DNA of 64,000 nt from Enoplosus armatus (GCF_043641665.1 NC_092184.1:1476501-1540500), one strand, 5' to 3'; positions 22,985 to 35,920 are shown, counted from the stretch's first letter. Program-made: numbers and translations. The notes: generated by a model from the sequence alone, not told the origin.

Positions 22985-23785
22985 CAGCAGATCATTGCTT
23001 ACTAAGTAGCATTGTGATGGTGGGAAACATGGCATCCGAACTAAGCGCACGTGTCAGAAGTCAAATTGTTATTCTGAGCAAAGAGGGGCTTTCTCAGTGT
23101 CAAATCATGGCTAGACTAAAGGTTTCTAAGGGGCAGTGCATGGAACTCTAAAACACTTTGCAGAAACGGGATCAGTTGTAACCAAAGCACGATCAGGCAG
23201 ACCAAAAGTGACCACACCATCAGAAGATCAATACAAGCATCAAGTCAAGCATCACAGATGCAGAATCTGCTAAATAAATAACGCAAGACTCCAATCAAGC
23301 AAAAGTACTGTCAGAAGAAATCTGTCTTGTAGTGGTCTCAGAGGACGAGTAGCAGTTTCTAAACCACTTCTCTGAAGGGGAAACAAGGCCAAACGCTTGG
23401 GGTGGGCTAAGAAACACACCAGCATTTTATTGTGGATGACTGGAAAAAAAAGTCTTATTCACTGATGAATCCAAGTTTGAGATTTATGGCAGTAACAGAA
23501 GGGTGTATGCGAGGAGACGAACAGGAGAGAGAATGATATGAGTCATCAGGTTTTGCACAAGCTTGTGGAGTCCATGCCAGCTTGAGTGCATGCTGTTATT
23601 AAAGCAAAAGGGGGACATACGAAATTCTGAAATTCCTGTACATTCTTCAAAGATTCAACTTTTCTCTCAAATCATTAAGCTGGTATCATTTGTTATGAAA
23701 AAAAAATAGTATTACATTCGAAAACAAATGCAAAATAGAAGTATCTTGACTAGTGGTCTCAGACTTTTGGACCCCACACTGTGTC
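22985..23785 (+). mobile_element. Tc1-like transposon, truncated and internally deleted
   Basis: Carries a broken transposase and a right end reading GTGGTCTCAGACTTTTGGAC followed by CCCAC, a Tc1-type terminal sequence. No matching left inverted repeat is seen before 22985. Confidence 0.75.
23029..23640 (+). pseudogene. Tc1-type transposase pseudogene
   Basis: ATG at 23029 begins MASELSARVRSQIVILSKEG and LSQCQIMARLKVSKG, the paired-like DNA-binding domain. SGRPKVTTPSEDQY follows, the GRP-type linker. Later blocks are AKRLGWAKKHTSILLW and VLFTDESKFEIYGSNRR, containing the second catalytic aspartate. Stops and shifts break the frame, and the region with the last acidic residue is largely deleted. 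Distinct from the copy in the gal3st2-like intron. Confidence 0.8.
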
Positions 23786-23789
23786 TACA

Positions 23790-25427
23790 TTCACTTCACT
23801 TGAACACACCCATTTCTATTATTGTATTGTAGGTTTTGATGCACCCATACTTCAAGTTTTTTTATATTTTTGTCATTTTTTACAGTTGGAATGACAAACT
23901 GAAACTTGAACTTGAAAGCTAAGAGAAGATTTCAGGGGACTACTAATGTAAAGCATGAGCATTAGTCAGATACCATAAAGCACAGCTCAGTGCACTTGTG
24001 CCCTGGGTCACCCTGTGCATCTCAGACATACAGCGCTTATAGTGGGGTGGCCTGGTTTGACTCTTTAAATTAGCAACTATCTTGTTATTGCGATAATCTC
24101 ACCTAAATCGGTCTTGGATCCTTCTTCCAACTCCCCAGACCTGTCACCCTCGAGCCAGCCACCAGATGCCCTCCGACATTCCCGTCATTCCGCATCCTGC
24201 AATCGCGTCTTTCACCTCACCTGAGCTTCCCGACTCATCTCCCCACCTGCACCTCATTCCCTCATGGGCGACTCCCTACATATACCAGTCCACTTCCTTT
24301 GTTCCAATGCCATTTCATCCTTGTTTCCTAGTTGCTGTTTGCTTTTGAGCTTCTGTCACCCAAACCCGGACCTCAACCTGTCTGCCTGATACCTGTCTGC
24401 CTGCCTGTAAGCTCATCTCAAGAAACCAACCAAGTCATCCTGCTGTCTCACTCTTTCTGCACTTGGGTCCTATCCCTACTGCCTGTACTTTGGCTCTGTT
24501 AATGACATTTGAGAGCTATCAAAAATAAATAATGCTATGTGAAACAGTGGTCCTAGATCTCACCGTTAGACACGATTTGGAGCTTTGGAGAGCAAAGATA
24601 GCCTGCAGCAAACCAACTAATCAGAACATGACGTGCCATAGAATGCACTCGCCGGCACGACATTTCAGAAGCGCTATTTTTGACCAAAGTTTAGGGGCAA
24701 AAAAAAACAAAACAAAACACATGCACGCACGCACACAAACCAAAATGACGGTGAAATGAAAGAGAAGCCTGTGGCCGTCTGCAGATACAAGAGGCGAGCT
24801 GATGACGCGTCTCTGCTCTCACGTAGCTTCTCTTTAAAACGTTGCGATGCGATTCGCCACGCGGTTTTCGAGATTTTCTTAGACCCATCTTGCACAGTGC
24901 AATGTGAAGTCAAACATGAATGGAAAATGTGTCACACCAAAATGACAAAACCTTCACCGGAATGAATGAGGGCCACCTTGGACTCCAGTATCCAGTCGTA
25001 GCTGGAATATATCTATGGTCAGCAAACTCCTTACCCAGGAGGTAACTGGGACCGTCAATGAAGGGTTCCTGCCTTTGTTGGTTTCTGAGCACTCAGGTCT
25101 GAGAAATTCAGGGGGACCTTGGAGGCAAAAGTTGCATTGGGGTTTAAGTTTTAATGAAGATTGCTCTTGATTTGTATTTTAAGGATACTCGTTCACTTCA
25201 TGCTGTGGTTTTTAAAAAGCAAAGCAATGTACTTGAAGTAGTTCAGGTTTCAAACTAACAGACCACTGGGGGGCGGGGGGGCGGGGGGGGGGGGGCACAT
25301 GAATATGAAATGAGATAATGTGAGGCCAGGAAGATGATGAAAAATAAAGCAACCCAACTTCCTGCTGGCTCAGTGGACTCAGACCACGTCATTCCGCTCT
25401 TCCCCATTGCTTCCTCTCTTTCTCTCA

Positions 25428-25468
<41 letters not shown>

Positions 25469-27645
25469 TATATAATACGCCCTCAAGCCTTGGCTGCTCT
25501 TTCCTCCCACAAATAGGTTTCCACTCATTTATTACAGGATGAGGAACAGATGCCTTCTCTCCACTTTTTTTTCTCTGGAATGTTTGCACGTGATCTGCTA
25601 TCACACAAACACAAGTTCACAGAGACGGGAATTATTTATTTGAACGCCTAAATATGAGAACAGTCAAATCATCATTCTGTCCCGACACTCACAGAATCAT
25701 GAAACACGTGTTTAGATGAAAAACTCACAAACTTTTTAAGAAATGCTTGCTGCCTGGCATTAATGGAGTGATTTCACTGATGTGGCATTTTTCTTGGAAC
25801 ACGAGCGAGCAAAGTAAGCAGAGTTATTTTTCAAACCCACATTTCCCACATTTCTGGACAAGCATGCAAGGACAGAAAATAGGCTATTTTTATCCACCTT
25901 GTACATTTTGAGATTGTGCGCTGTAAAATACAAAAAAAAGAAATGTCCCACACAGCGGGCCAAATAAACAGCCTGAAAACTGCTGGCCAGAGTGAATAAC
26001 GTTCTGATGGTTCTGCTTTTTCTAGACTGTTACCAGGTAGTCCTTAGGATGGCACTGGAGGAAAAAACCATAAGGTCATTACAATCAGAAGGGTTAACCC
26101 CCTTTTGAGAACAGAATGGGCCCCAGCAAATTTCATGGCAATCTGTCAATTGTTAAAAGTGTGTAAGTGGAAAGCTTGATTTCATGTCCAAACAAGAAAC
26201 TAAGCGGTACTTCTATGTTGGAACAATACCAAATGGCCTCAGGTATTCTAAATAGGTCTAAAAAAACTAGGTTATGACACAGGGGCCCTTCAAGAAGACA
26301 GGGCCACATTATTGGCTAATGATGCAGGACATTCACCTCAATTGATATTGTACTCCAATGGTGCAAAATGACCAAAACCCAATAACATGCAGTAAACCAA
26401 CTTTTCAAACGGACTCAGATTACATTTAAAAAATCCAAAACATTACATTCTAATCATTTTAGTACTTTACAAAACTTCAGACCATATTCATGCAAAAACA
26501 ATTCGTCTAAGTTGCTATGACTAGAGGTTGTGATATCTCATTAACATTTACTCTCTATTGTATTTAAAAAATCACCATGCATCACCCAAAGGCTAAGCAA
26601 AGTCAGCGCATTTGCTTCGATCATGACCTGGCAGCTTTGTCAGCAACATAAAGAACCAGTGTCTAGGTCAGAACAGAGAGTCACTGGTCAAATTACCCAG
26701 CATTCATTAGAAACAGCGCTGAGGGTTCTCATTTCACAGTGGCACAGGAGTGAGAGTCAGACGGAGTCAGAGAGAAAAGAGTCGGGCCGGTGGGACCTGA
26801 AAAAGAGACTCAATCATTGAAATATGCTTTAATACAGCGAAGTAATGACAGTAGACCAATGCAAACGCCTCACAGCCACATATTCACAATTTGGAGTCAC
26901 GGGTGGAGCTAACACACTCTCACTGCTGAGCCAGGCTCAGTTCAGTAGGGTCTGAACACGTCAAAGGAACGCGTCTACACATTGTGACCATATGGGATGC
27001 ATTCCAACACAGTGGGGAAGGAGACCGGGGGGATTTGTCTAGACCCGGTCTAGCCTGGTCATTATCGCTGTGACCCCAGTGGCACTGCACTGTGAGCTCA
27101 GCCTCCTTTTGAAATAAGACGTGAAGTCTTTTGACAACGAGAATCAAAAGTTGATCTCATGAGGAGCAACCTGCTGGCACATGATCGCCGCAGTGGTAAA
27201 AGAGTAACAGAGGAATGCAGTTTATATGAACCAGCTTCATTTCATAGGTTACCATAGGCTAGTGTGGAAGGGCTAGGCTGACTTCTTTCTCCCAAATTTG
27301 ACCCACCCTGAGGGGTGTATCAAAAAACCCATTGTTATGCAAGTGCAAATAACTAAATCAACGAGTAAACCTGCTGGTTATTAAGTTACTCAGTCATAAA
27401 GTAACATCTTTCTGGAACACAGCAGAACATTATAATCCATCCGTCCATCTTACGCTGGCCTCTACACTGACGCAGGATTACCCTGTTACTGAATTTCATA
27501 ATAAAAGATGACCAAATAAGATTTCACTGGAATTTGCAGAATTAAGGTGGATTAGTTTCCGACAAGTGCTCGCCCAGTCTGTTGCCCCATAGACGTAGTG
27601 GAAGTAGATATAGTAGCAAAACATTAGAAACTTAAAGTTACCATC

Positions 27646-27680
<35 letters not shown>

Positions 27681-30600
27681 ATGCAGTATTAAAACTGAAA
27701 GAAACAGGATTAGAACCTATCATGATTAAACTGGCTGACTGGTCTTAACAGTCGTGTTCAATAATAAATTGCTTCCTTTCCTGATTTGATCTGATTTGAC
27801 TTCTTTTTTGAATGACCTGATTGCTTCCAGGTTCACCCGAAGTCCTCGGCATCAGCATCAGTTGTAATTACCACGTTGGGAGCGAACTATTTTTGTTGAA
27901 CTACGCCACAATCTTGGGCTGTTACATACACAGAAGACAGCTTCCTAAATTGAACTTTACACGTGCTTGAATGATCTGTTGCCATCCCAGCGCAGCAAAA
28001 ATTACAGGATGGATGAGAGAGGAGTGATGGCGTTGGCCCTAACCAACGGCGTAGAGAATGCGCTAAATTAATGGAAAGAACATTTTAGTCTGAAACGTCT
28101 GAGAAAAAAAAAACTAAACCCGGCCAAGAGAACCACCACTTTCAGGCTTATCAGCGAGACGCCTTTGACGAGGTATCAAAATTCAACCGCACCCAAGAAA
28201 TGGATGTTGTATTTGTGTCGGATCCAGATGCCTCAGGCTGACTTGCTGCACAAACTGGGAGGCGTCTGGGAGGGTGTGTTCGGCTATTGCAAAATGAACT
28301 TTGCTTGTACCAGTTTGAGGAAGGGGAAACTTTTGGAGCCCTCACAGCAAAAGCAACACTCAAAATAAAAAATGCACAGTATAGTGTATAAATAAAACAC
28401 CCCGCGCAGACTCCTGATCTATATCACATGAATATTATGTCATAACCAGCGGCACCAGGCCAGAAGTCAACGCGTCACAGGAGTTTTGACACCACGGACG
28501 ACGAGAGGTTCATCTTTCTTTTCATAAGGACACCAGAAAGGTCAAGGCATGGCATTCAGTTGCAGGAGTTCTTGGAGTGGAAGGTGAATGCAACTTCGTA
28601 ATTAGCTAACATATAATCATGCGATTTTGCCTGGCTGCATCATGAACAGTTAAGAATTTGTCAAGAGCCATTCAGTAGTCTACTCATCCATCTCGAAAAC
28701 CCATTCAAAAAACTACAAAATAAACTTTTAAGTGACCTTGCATTTCACAGGACAGGGCCTGTGAGATATTACTTGCTACATCAAGAAACAATTGCATTTT
28801 ATACAGAGGCTTTTCGTGTAGTTTATGTAAGCTTTTCAAGTTAAACTACATCTAATTGTAACCATTTGTTACTTATGATATTTTACATTTCTGGGATTAC
28901 GCCCACTACCCAGTATCAGTGCCGTTCAAATACAGTCTGCCGTGGTGTGTGTCGAGCTTTTCTTGCAAATGTGAACCGGCTCGACAGAGTGGCATGCCCT
29001 CTTTTCCCCCGTAAGTTACAACCACACTTTTAAATGTTGAGGGGTCTGACAAGAAAACTTGGGCAGAATTACATTTTGAGGGTGCAGGTTGGCATTCTGG
29101 CGTCCAGATGGAGAATACTCCATCACGAAATCAAAGGCATTTTTCCACCACCATCGCTGCTCTTGAAAGTCTGCAGTTGAAAATCCTCTTTTGCTGAGTG
29201 GGGTTCTGTCTGGGGACTTCGCGTTTGGAATCCAAAATATGTCACCTAGGTGATTCGTGCAGATCCGATGAGACAGTCTGAGGTGGCAAAAGGTTCAGTG
29301 GTCCCGTGTTGCTCTTCACATTTCAATAAACAAATCGATATATGATGGAGCTGTCAAAAGTGTAGCTACATATATCCTATACGCTGTAACAGATCGGCTC
29401 ATTTGCGGAGAATAATCTCATAGTAAAGTGTTCATTTATCTGAACCAGCTAACCTCAAAAATCATCTTCCTATTACTTTCAGAATGAGTGACCTAAGAGA
29501 AAATGACCTCGTCTCCTGCCTCCTCCCTCACGATACTGACCACTGGCTCTGTAGTCTGATTGTCTGGTCAGTTCAGGGGCCAGTGAGGGAAAGAAGTTCA
29601 TCCATCTCTGCTCTGCACCACTCATCCGAAAATATTGACGGCGCTGGGCCACAAGGCGATTAAAAATCCCCTCGTCTCCTTCGCTGGTTCGCCCCCGTGC
29701 TCTTTCAATAGGAGAGGAAGTGCAAAAAAAAAATCAAGGGGAAATGACCAAATAAACGAGTCAACAAAGTCGTGCAGGCAAAACGCAAATCTTCGGAAAC
29801 GCTCTTGGCGGGAGTACGAAGCCTTGTGGAAGACGGATCTATTCCAAATATATATCCAAATCTAATTTGGAGATCGCCTCCAACTGTCAAGTGTTAGTGG
29901 ACTATTACCACCAACTGGAAGGTCTCATGCATCATTTACTGTGAAATGCGTTTTTGTGGCACCAAAACAGTCAGCTTCAACACATCTTAGGGCCTGTGAG
30001 CTATCTTTTGAACGCTATCTACGTATCAAGATGATGTGATGGTTGGTCAAGAAAATATCAATGTCGTGTAAGAGCCCGATCTTTTCAGCACACTGTCTTT
30101 TCTTTAAAAGTGTTCAAAGGTTGATACAACTTGTGAGAGAAATAAAGAATGGTCGGGAGACACTTGAATTCATTTCAATGTTTCACTGAGTGGGAAAATC
30201 GATCCAGGACGACGGGTGCTTGCCTCTTTGCATGGCCATCACCTTCACACATTTATACCGTTTGGAGTAGACAATACTCGAGGGTTACTCACAGAGGATA
30301 AAGGGATATTAAGTTCCCTCAGTGTATTTTTTTTAAAAAGAGACATAATTTTAAACAAGTCTATCATGTTGCAAGCATTTCACAATCTCTCCCTTATAAA
30401 CAAAGTCCCCCTTTGGAGTCCGTCTGCCCTTCATGACATACCTTTTCACCGTAGCAAGGTTGCTAGGATTTGCCGTACCTCATTCGCCATTTCATCCAGT
30501 CCTCTCTCTTTCCCCCGTGCCCGCCCCTTCCTCTGTTGATGATGCTCCTTCAGACTCTTTAGGCAGTGTCAGAGTAATACGACATTACTCCTTCTCCCCT

Positions 30601-31130
30601 TGTTTGATCAGGGTGAACTTTTCATAGGTGTTCCGCCCCCGTTTATCCCTCATTTTTACATCCAAATCATTTTCCATTGAATTTTGTCCTTGGGAGCAGA
30701 GGCTGCAGTCTGACTCCAACGCCAAAAATATTCTTTTGACTCGTGTTTTAATGAGTCCTCCTAGAAGCTGGCCAAAGATTGGAATAACCCGCTGAAAGCA
30801 GGCCGGTGTTTGCTTTGTAGACTGTTTTTTATTGGCTAACAGAGGGTTTTTTTTATTGAGTGGCAGACAGGAGTATATTTCCTTTGTATTAAAGCAAGTT
30901 CGCGACTGACTGAACAAAGTCCAAGGAGCAATGGTTGAGGACATCTTTACATTTCCGTGGCGTGGATTAGGGTTTCATTCAAGGTAGATGTACGACCGGC
31001 CACTGACGGGGTAGTATTCACGATCTGTACGGGTACAGGCAAATCGAGGATTAATTGACCGTAAGAATCTTTGGAAACGTCTTAAAAACGTTGCAGTTCA
31101 GCGGTACATGGGCTGAAATGAAGTGTAGTC
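23790..31130. other. Long gene-free stretch
   Basis: I support no exon here. 24100-24500 is C-rich and contains a TATATACCAG word in a context resembling the end of a fish LTR, but no pair was found. G-run at 25268-25295, CA at 25431-25466, AT at 27646-27676. The rest looks unique and could hold conserved non-coding elements that I cannot judge without alignment. Confidence 0.35.
25431..25466. repeat. (AC)n microsatellite
   Basis: About 18 AC units. Confidence 0.95.
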
Positions 31131-31159
31131 AACCTCACTGGCCTCTGCAGTCAAAAAAT

Positions 31160-31470
31160 GGCTCCTCTAATCCACCTCACCTGGATGGTTGGACCAGAGG
31201 ATGCCTCCTCTTGGCTTGCACTCCAGCTGCCTCACCTTCATAAGGGACTCTCATGAGCCTGCGGAGGGCACTGGCCATCACAAAGTGCTGCCTGCTCAAC
31301 GCATTCGCCGCTGGGCCCAGGAATATGCTTGATGTTCAACTCAAATGGGGCCAACTTTGCAACCCACCTTTGCTCTCATGCATCTAATTTTTTGTTTGGA
31401 CAGCATGTCAATAAGTGTGTTGTCGTCTGTCCATGTCAGGCGCCCTTCTGGCCAAAGGCTAAGGGCCATT
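31160..31470 (-). pseudogene. Ty3/gypsy RNase H region remnant
   Basis: Minus-strand pieces in shifting frames: RLTWTDDNTLIDML at about 31440-31400, RWVAKLAPFELNIKHIPGP, then ANALSRQHFVMASALRRLMR. This is the order of the gypsy RNase H end and the following ADALSR-type linker. Not intact; no LTR seen nearby. Confidence 0.6.
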
Positions 31471-31948
31471 CCGCCGAATCGGTGCCATTTGCATGTTGTA
31501 ACTTTTCAAAATTAAACTTAATTCTTTCTCTTTTTTTCAGCACTATATCTAACAACACACATATTTAACTGTTCAAAATGTGTAATGGTCAATTTCAGGC
31601 CCTTTTTTTTATAAGGTTTCTAAATGGAAGATAGTTGCTCAGTCCAGTTACCAAAACTCTTACAACTTTTTAAATATCAATTAAAAGTCACGCCAACTAG
31701 TTTCTTTGTTTTTCTCTCAATAAAGTGGGTATCTTAAAGAAATACTTGGTTGCATATTCAAAAAATATATATCTGTAGCTAAGAAGTCACAACATATGCA
31801 GGCGCAATGTATTTGTTTTAAAAACACAAAGCCAGACCCCCAACCTCAATTTGATCAAAAATCTATCATCTGATTCATCAAACAATTGTTTAAATGATGG
31901 ACCAAACAGAATTGAAAAATAAGTGGTTTAACTTCTTTTTAAAAACAA

Positions 31949-32990
31949 TCAAGTAACAGGAATGAACCCATCCTTGGGCATCTCTGACACCGCTCTGTCG
32001 ACTGCTTCCTCTTCCACAAAAAAAAACAACTTGATTGTTGTGTCTGTCTCGCTCGACCCAGGAAAAAGCTCTGAAGCATCAGGGATATCTGTCCCCTTGC
32101 CGACAAGACTGCCAGCCGTCCTCTTCAGGGCCCCTCCCACTCCCTTGCCGTGGCTTGCCTCACGCTCCAGCGGTGAATCCTCTTCTGAACAGCTCAGTAC
32201 AAAACAGGAAAAAAAAATCCCTCGCTGCTTGTACTGAGTGCAAGGGCCATCACTGTAAAAATGGATAGTGGAGACACTGCACATAATCAAGCACCGGTGA
32301 CAAGCGCTGCCAGATTGCCCGGCGGGCCCTTCTGTCTAGAGGGGGGGGGGGGGGGGGGGGGGCTGTGCAGAAGGACGCCGGACAAGCATTGTATGCACAT
32401 AAAGCACACCTGTGTGCATTGTTGCCTGCTGGCGCGATGCTCCGAAATGGGCTGCCTGTATTTCTGTGCCATGCTTACAGAGGTCATTTTCAGAATAGTT
32501 AGCATGAATTGAGCATTCATGCTCTTGGGTGGTCCGGAACTCTTTTTTTGATGGCGACTTTGGAAGTTCCGCCATTGGGGTCATTCTTGTGCTCCTTATC
32601 CACAGTGCCCACGGGACATAAGTCACTTCATTCTTATCATTGTGTTGGCCAGAAATGGGACGAGAGAGGTCCTTGCACACTGCACGTTCTCCCCTGCATG
32701 CACTCCGTGTTCCATGGGATGAATTTTAGAAGTTCATCAGGATTGATTGAAAGAGTTGATGATCTTCAGGTGGTGCAGTTTCTGTACGATGAAACTGAGA
32801 TTTTCATGCATCTTGCACGTGCAACTTTTGGAGATGGATTGTTCTGTTTCAAACGCTGAATTATTTTCTTACACCTCTCCTTTTTTCGGGTTTGCGTCCG
32901 CAGCTGCTTTTGTAGCTCTTCAGTTTTTTTCTGGAGCTTATTTGATGTCTTTCGCCTCCTTTTAAGTCCTTGATCTTGTTGCCTAAGTAC
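31949..32990 (-). pseudogene. Decayed transposase-like gene (SDGP / SHGKG / GG-KR type)
   Basis: Read on the minus strand, about 32990-32780 encodes a basic coiled-coil-like stretch (KLQKKTEELQKQLRTQTRKK, then KIIQRLKQNNPSPKVARARC). 32680-32340 encodes NEVTYVPWALW and later pieces. 32260-31949 encodes TIHFYSDGPCTQYKQ, a shortened SHGKGVGGALKRTAGSLV, GTDIPDASELF and LFFFVEEEAVDRAVSEMP. These blocks recall a multicopy fish family with a transposase-like core, in which the usual reading is SHGKG, three or four residues, then VGG. Here those residues are missing, frames are broken and a G-run (32341-32362) sits in the middle. Family naming is uncertain. Confidence 0.5.
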
Positions 32991-33134
32991 ATCACAATTA
33001 CAATAGTTCCTAATTTAAATTATGCATGCTATATCCTAAATACATTGTCCAATGTATGTATCGTGCAAAATTTCACTAGGAAGTACGAGTTATTAAAGGG
33101 GCTATCAGTCTTCCCGGAGGCATGCTAATAATAG

Positions 33135-33458
33135 GGGAGACCGGGTATGGTTGTAACATGGGGAGAGTTGTAACATCACCAATTCCACCAATCAGGGATA
33201 CGATAGGAGTCATATGATCATTTCAGTATTTACCCACTTCCTCCCCGATCACACGTGCTGATTGTCAAGGTTGGAAACGGGTGCATGCAGATTCTAGCGA
33301 GAAAAAAACTGATTTTGAGGTAAGAAAGTAAATTATTTGACCAAGACTATATTTTGTTTAGTACTTATACTATTGCAGATAAAACCATGTGACTCATATG
33401 AGAATAAATTGTAGTTTCTCAGGCAAAATGTGATGCATTTTTCCCCTGCTAATTTCAA
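33135..33458 (+). repeat. Left long terminal inverted repeat of the pogo-type element
   Basis: 324 bp. By eye it differs from the inverse of 34650-34970 at only a few positions plus a short mismatched patch near 33420-33430. It contains the GTTGTAACAT word twice. Confidence 0.85.
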
Positions 33459-33601
33459 ACCGCTAAGTTAATACAGCTAGCTAAACAATGGCTGACAGGG
33501 GTGGGGTGGGTTGTAACACATCTTTTGAAAGTGTTACAACCATCCCCTTCCATACAACTAACAACACTTTCTTGATTTTAATATTATTATATTGAGGTGT
33601 G

Positions 33602-34653
33602 CCTGCAGATGTTTTAAAAAAAGCATCGGATGAGGTCACAAAGAAGGGCAAGTCAGTCAGATCAGTCGCAAAGGAACATGGGATCTGCCATGTGACGCTG
33701 AGCAGATACTGCAAATCACTGCAGAAGCTGAGAGACCAGGGCTCCAGTGATCTTCCCAGTGTAGGTTACTGGAGCAGCAGCAAAGTTTTCTCTGAGGTGC
33801 AGGAGGAAATGTTAGCTGATTATTTGACTCAGGCAGCAGACCTGTATTATGGACTGACTCCACGTGAGGTAAGCATATGACAGGTTAGTCACTGGAGACC
33901 AGAGTAGAATTGAATGCTAGTGTAGGTGCCAGACTATGTACTCAGGTTTTCTATTTCACTTTCTTTTAGGTCAGAAAGTTTGCATATCAACTGGCAGTAA
34001 TACATAACATCAAACACCCACAGACATGGGATGAGAAACAGATGACAGGGCCTGACTGGTTCACATCCTTTATGACGCGGCACCCCAGCCTGTCAATAAG
34101 GAGTCCAGAGGCAACCAGCCTTACACGGGCCGCAAGTTTTAACCGTACAAATGTGGAACGTTTCTTCAACAGCCTTGGACAGGTCATTGAGAGATACAAC
34201 TTCGACGGGAGTGATATATGGAATGTAGACGAAACTGGTGTAACAACAGTCCAGTCGCCAGACCGTGTTGTTGCACGTCGTGGAGTCAAGCAGGTGGGTG
34301 CAATGACATCGGGTGAGAGAGGTGTGCTCGTGTCAGTAGCATGCGCCGTGCAAGCGCTGGGAAATGCAATTCCTCCCTTCTTTGTATTCCCCCGTAAACG
34401 TTACAAGGAATACTTAATTCAGAGTGGGCCGACAGGGAGTGCTGGAAGCGGTAACGGCTCAGGATGGATGCAAGAGGAAGACTTCCTCTTATTCCTTGCT
34501 CACTTTGCAAAACACACAAAGGTCAGCTCAGAGAAGATGCTTTTGCTTTTGCTGGATAGCCACTGTTCACATATATCTGTGAAAGCAATCGACTTCTGCA
34601 AAAAAAATGGGATTGTACTACTTACCGCCCCACCCCCACACTGCAGCCATTGA
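33602..34653 (+). pseudogene. Pogo-superfamily transposase, both ends missing (exons 33602-33868, 33970-34653)
   Basis: Exon A reads PADVLKKASDEVTKKGKSVR then SVAKEHGICHVTLSRYCK, a psq/CENP-B-like helix-turn-helix. It ends at GAG|GTAAGC. Exon B starts after TTCTTTTAG and continues VRKFAYQLAV. The DDE_1 catalytic core follows: SDIWNVDETGVTTVQ (first D), VACAVQALGNAIPPFFVFPR, then LLLLLDSHCSHIS (second D) and IVLLTAPPPHCSH, where it stops. Pogo-family enzymes continue with a segment carrying the third acidic residue, and that is absent. The first exon with the start codon is also not found; an in-frame stop precedes 33599. It cannot be catalytic as it stands. Confidence 0.8.
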
Positions 34654-34968
34654 AATTAGCAGGGGAAAAATGCATCACTACAATACAGAAACTACAATTT
34701 ATTCTCATATGAGTCACATGGTTTTATCTGCAATAGTATAAGTACTAAACAAAATATAGTCTTGGTCAAACAATTTACTTTCTTACCTCAAAATCAGTTT
34801 TTTCTCGATAGAATCTGCATGCACCCGTTTCCAACCTTGACAATCAGCACGTGTGATCGGGGAGGAAGTGGGTAAATACTGAAATGATCATATGACTCCT
34901 ATCTTATCCCTGATTGGTGGAATTGGTGATGTTACAACTCTCCCCATGTTACAACCATACCCGGTCTC

Positions 34969-34970
<2 letters not shown>
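34650..34970 (-). repeat. Right long terminal inverted repeat of the pogo-type element
   Basis: Inverse copy of 33135-33458. It starts exactly where transposase homology stops; the TGA of that reading frame (34651-34653) lies inside it. Confidence 0.85.

Positions 34971-35001
<31 letters not shown>
34971..35001. repeat. (AT)n microsatellite at the transposon edge
   Basis: About 15 AT units starting at the last base of the right inverted repeat. Confidence 0.9.
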
Positions 35002-35006
<5 letters not shown>

Positions 35007-35579
35007 CACACCAGTTGAATATACTAAATAGGATGTAGGCTCTACAGGATTATTTTTTTCCTGGGCAACTATCATGTCCCAAATAATGTACAGATTTTTT
35101 ATGCATTCTATTATCTCAAATGGCTCGAAACATAGTGCATAGCTAGGCTTGATTTCAGGCTGGTTTAATGCCATACTTATAGACAAAGCATGGAGGAGTA
35201 TAAGACGGAGCCTGTCCTCTTCTTTTACAGTGACAACACAGCTGTAAAAGATGAGAAGAGAAAACCAAGCTCTCTGTCCTCTGTTCAACTCGGGCCTGCC
35301 TGCCATAGACAGTAGCCAAATGCAACAAGCTAAATAATTCAGCTGGCTGACAAGCAAGACAAGAACCTGCTCAGCTGACCATGGGCTCTCATTAGCACCA
35401 CAGGATTGCATTACTCCCTTTTAAAGGGTCACTCCACTGCTTTTAAGTGTCAAAATTACAGCGAGTGCCACTGCAAGAAATACAACTCAGCCTGTTAAAA
35501 CAGTTGTATAGTGTCGTCTACCTCTCTTAACTGTGAACAGTGTGTTATTAATAAAGATAAATCATCTCTCTTATAACAG

Positions 35580-35920
35580 GAATCCCACTGTGTTCTGTTG
35601 TGGCCCACATCTCTTCAGTTCATGTGTAAGCGATACCAGGATCCTGTCAGAGTTTCACATGTACGCGGACAACGCCGTTATTTATGTATCCAGTCGCGCT
35701 TAACGTTAAAAACACGTCTCAGTTTGCTCCTGCAGGGCTCAGCCTTCGTCACAAATTCATTGTGTTAAATTTAACGATTGATGGACAATGTACCGAAAGC
35801 AAAAGCAAGCAAAATATATTGGCCCCCACGTTAGATTCCCACCTGAATTTTAGCATCAGATGTCTCCCAGACCTCAAGCGCCCGAGGAGCAAAAGGGAAA
35901 AAGGGTTCCAGATGTATATA
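35580..35920 (+). pseudogene. LINE reverse transcriptase fragment
   Basis: ILSEFHMYADNAVIYVSSRA is encoded at 35641-35700; YADN corresponds to the YADD active-site motif of LINE reverse transcriptases. It stops at TAA, and LTIDGQCTESKSKQNILAP follows. Short and diverged. Confidence 0.5.

Larger units (their letters stand above)
33135..34970 (+). mobile_element. Pogo-type DNA transposon with ~320-bp inverted repeats
   Basis: The ends are long, nearly identical inverted repeats (33135-33458 and 34650-34970), each starting GGGAGACCGGGTATGG. They enclose a two-exon transposase on the plus strand. A second small inverted repeat (GGTTGTAACAC...GTGTTACAACC, 33508-33546) follows the left repeat. An (AT)n tract directly follows the right end, which hides a TA target duplication. 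The near identity of the repeats suggests recent formation. Confidence 0.85.

Noticed and set aside
24060..24500. Possible LTR with a TATATA promoter-like word
   Set aside because: No second copy, primer binding site or target duplication is visible, so it is mentioned only in the gap entry.
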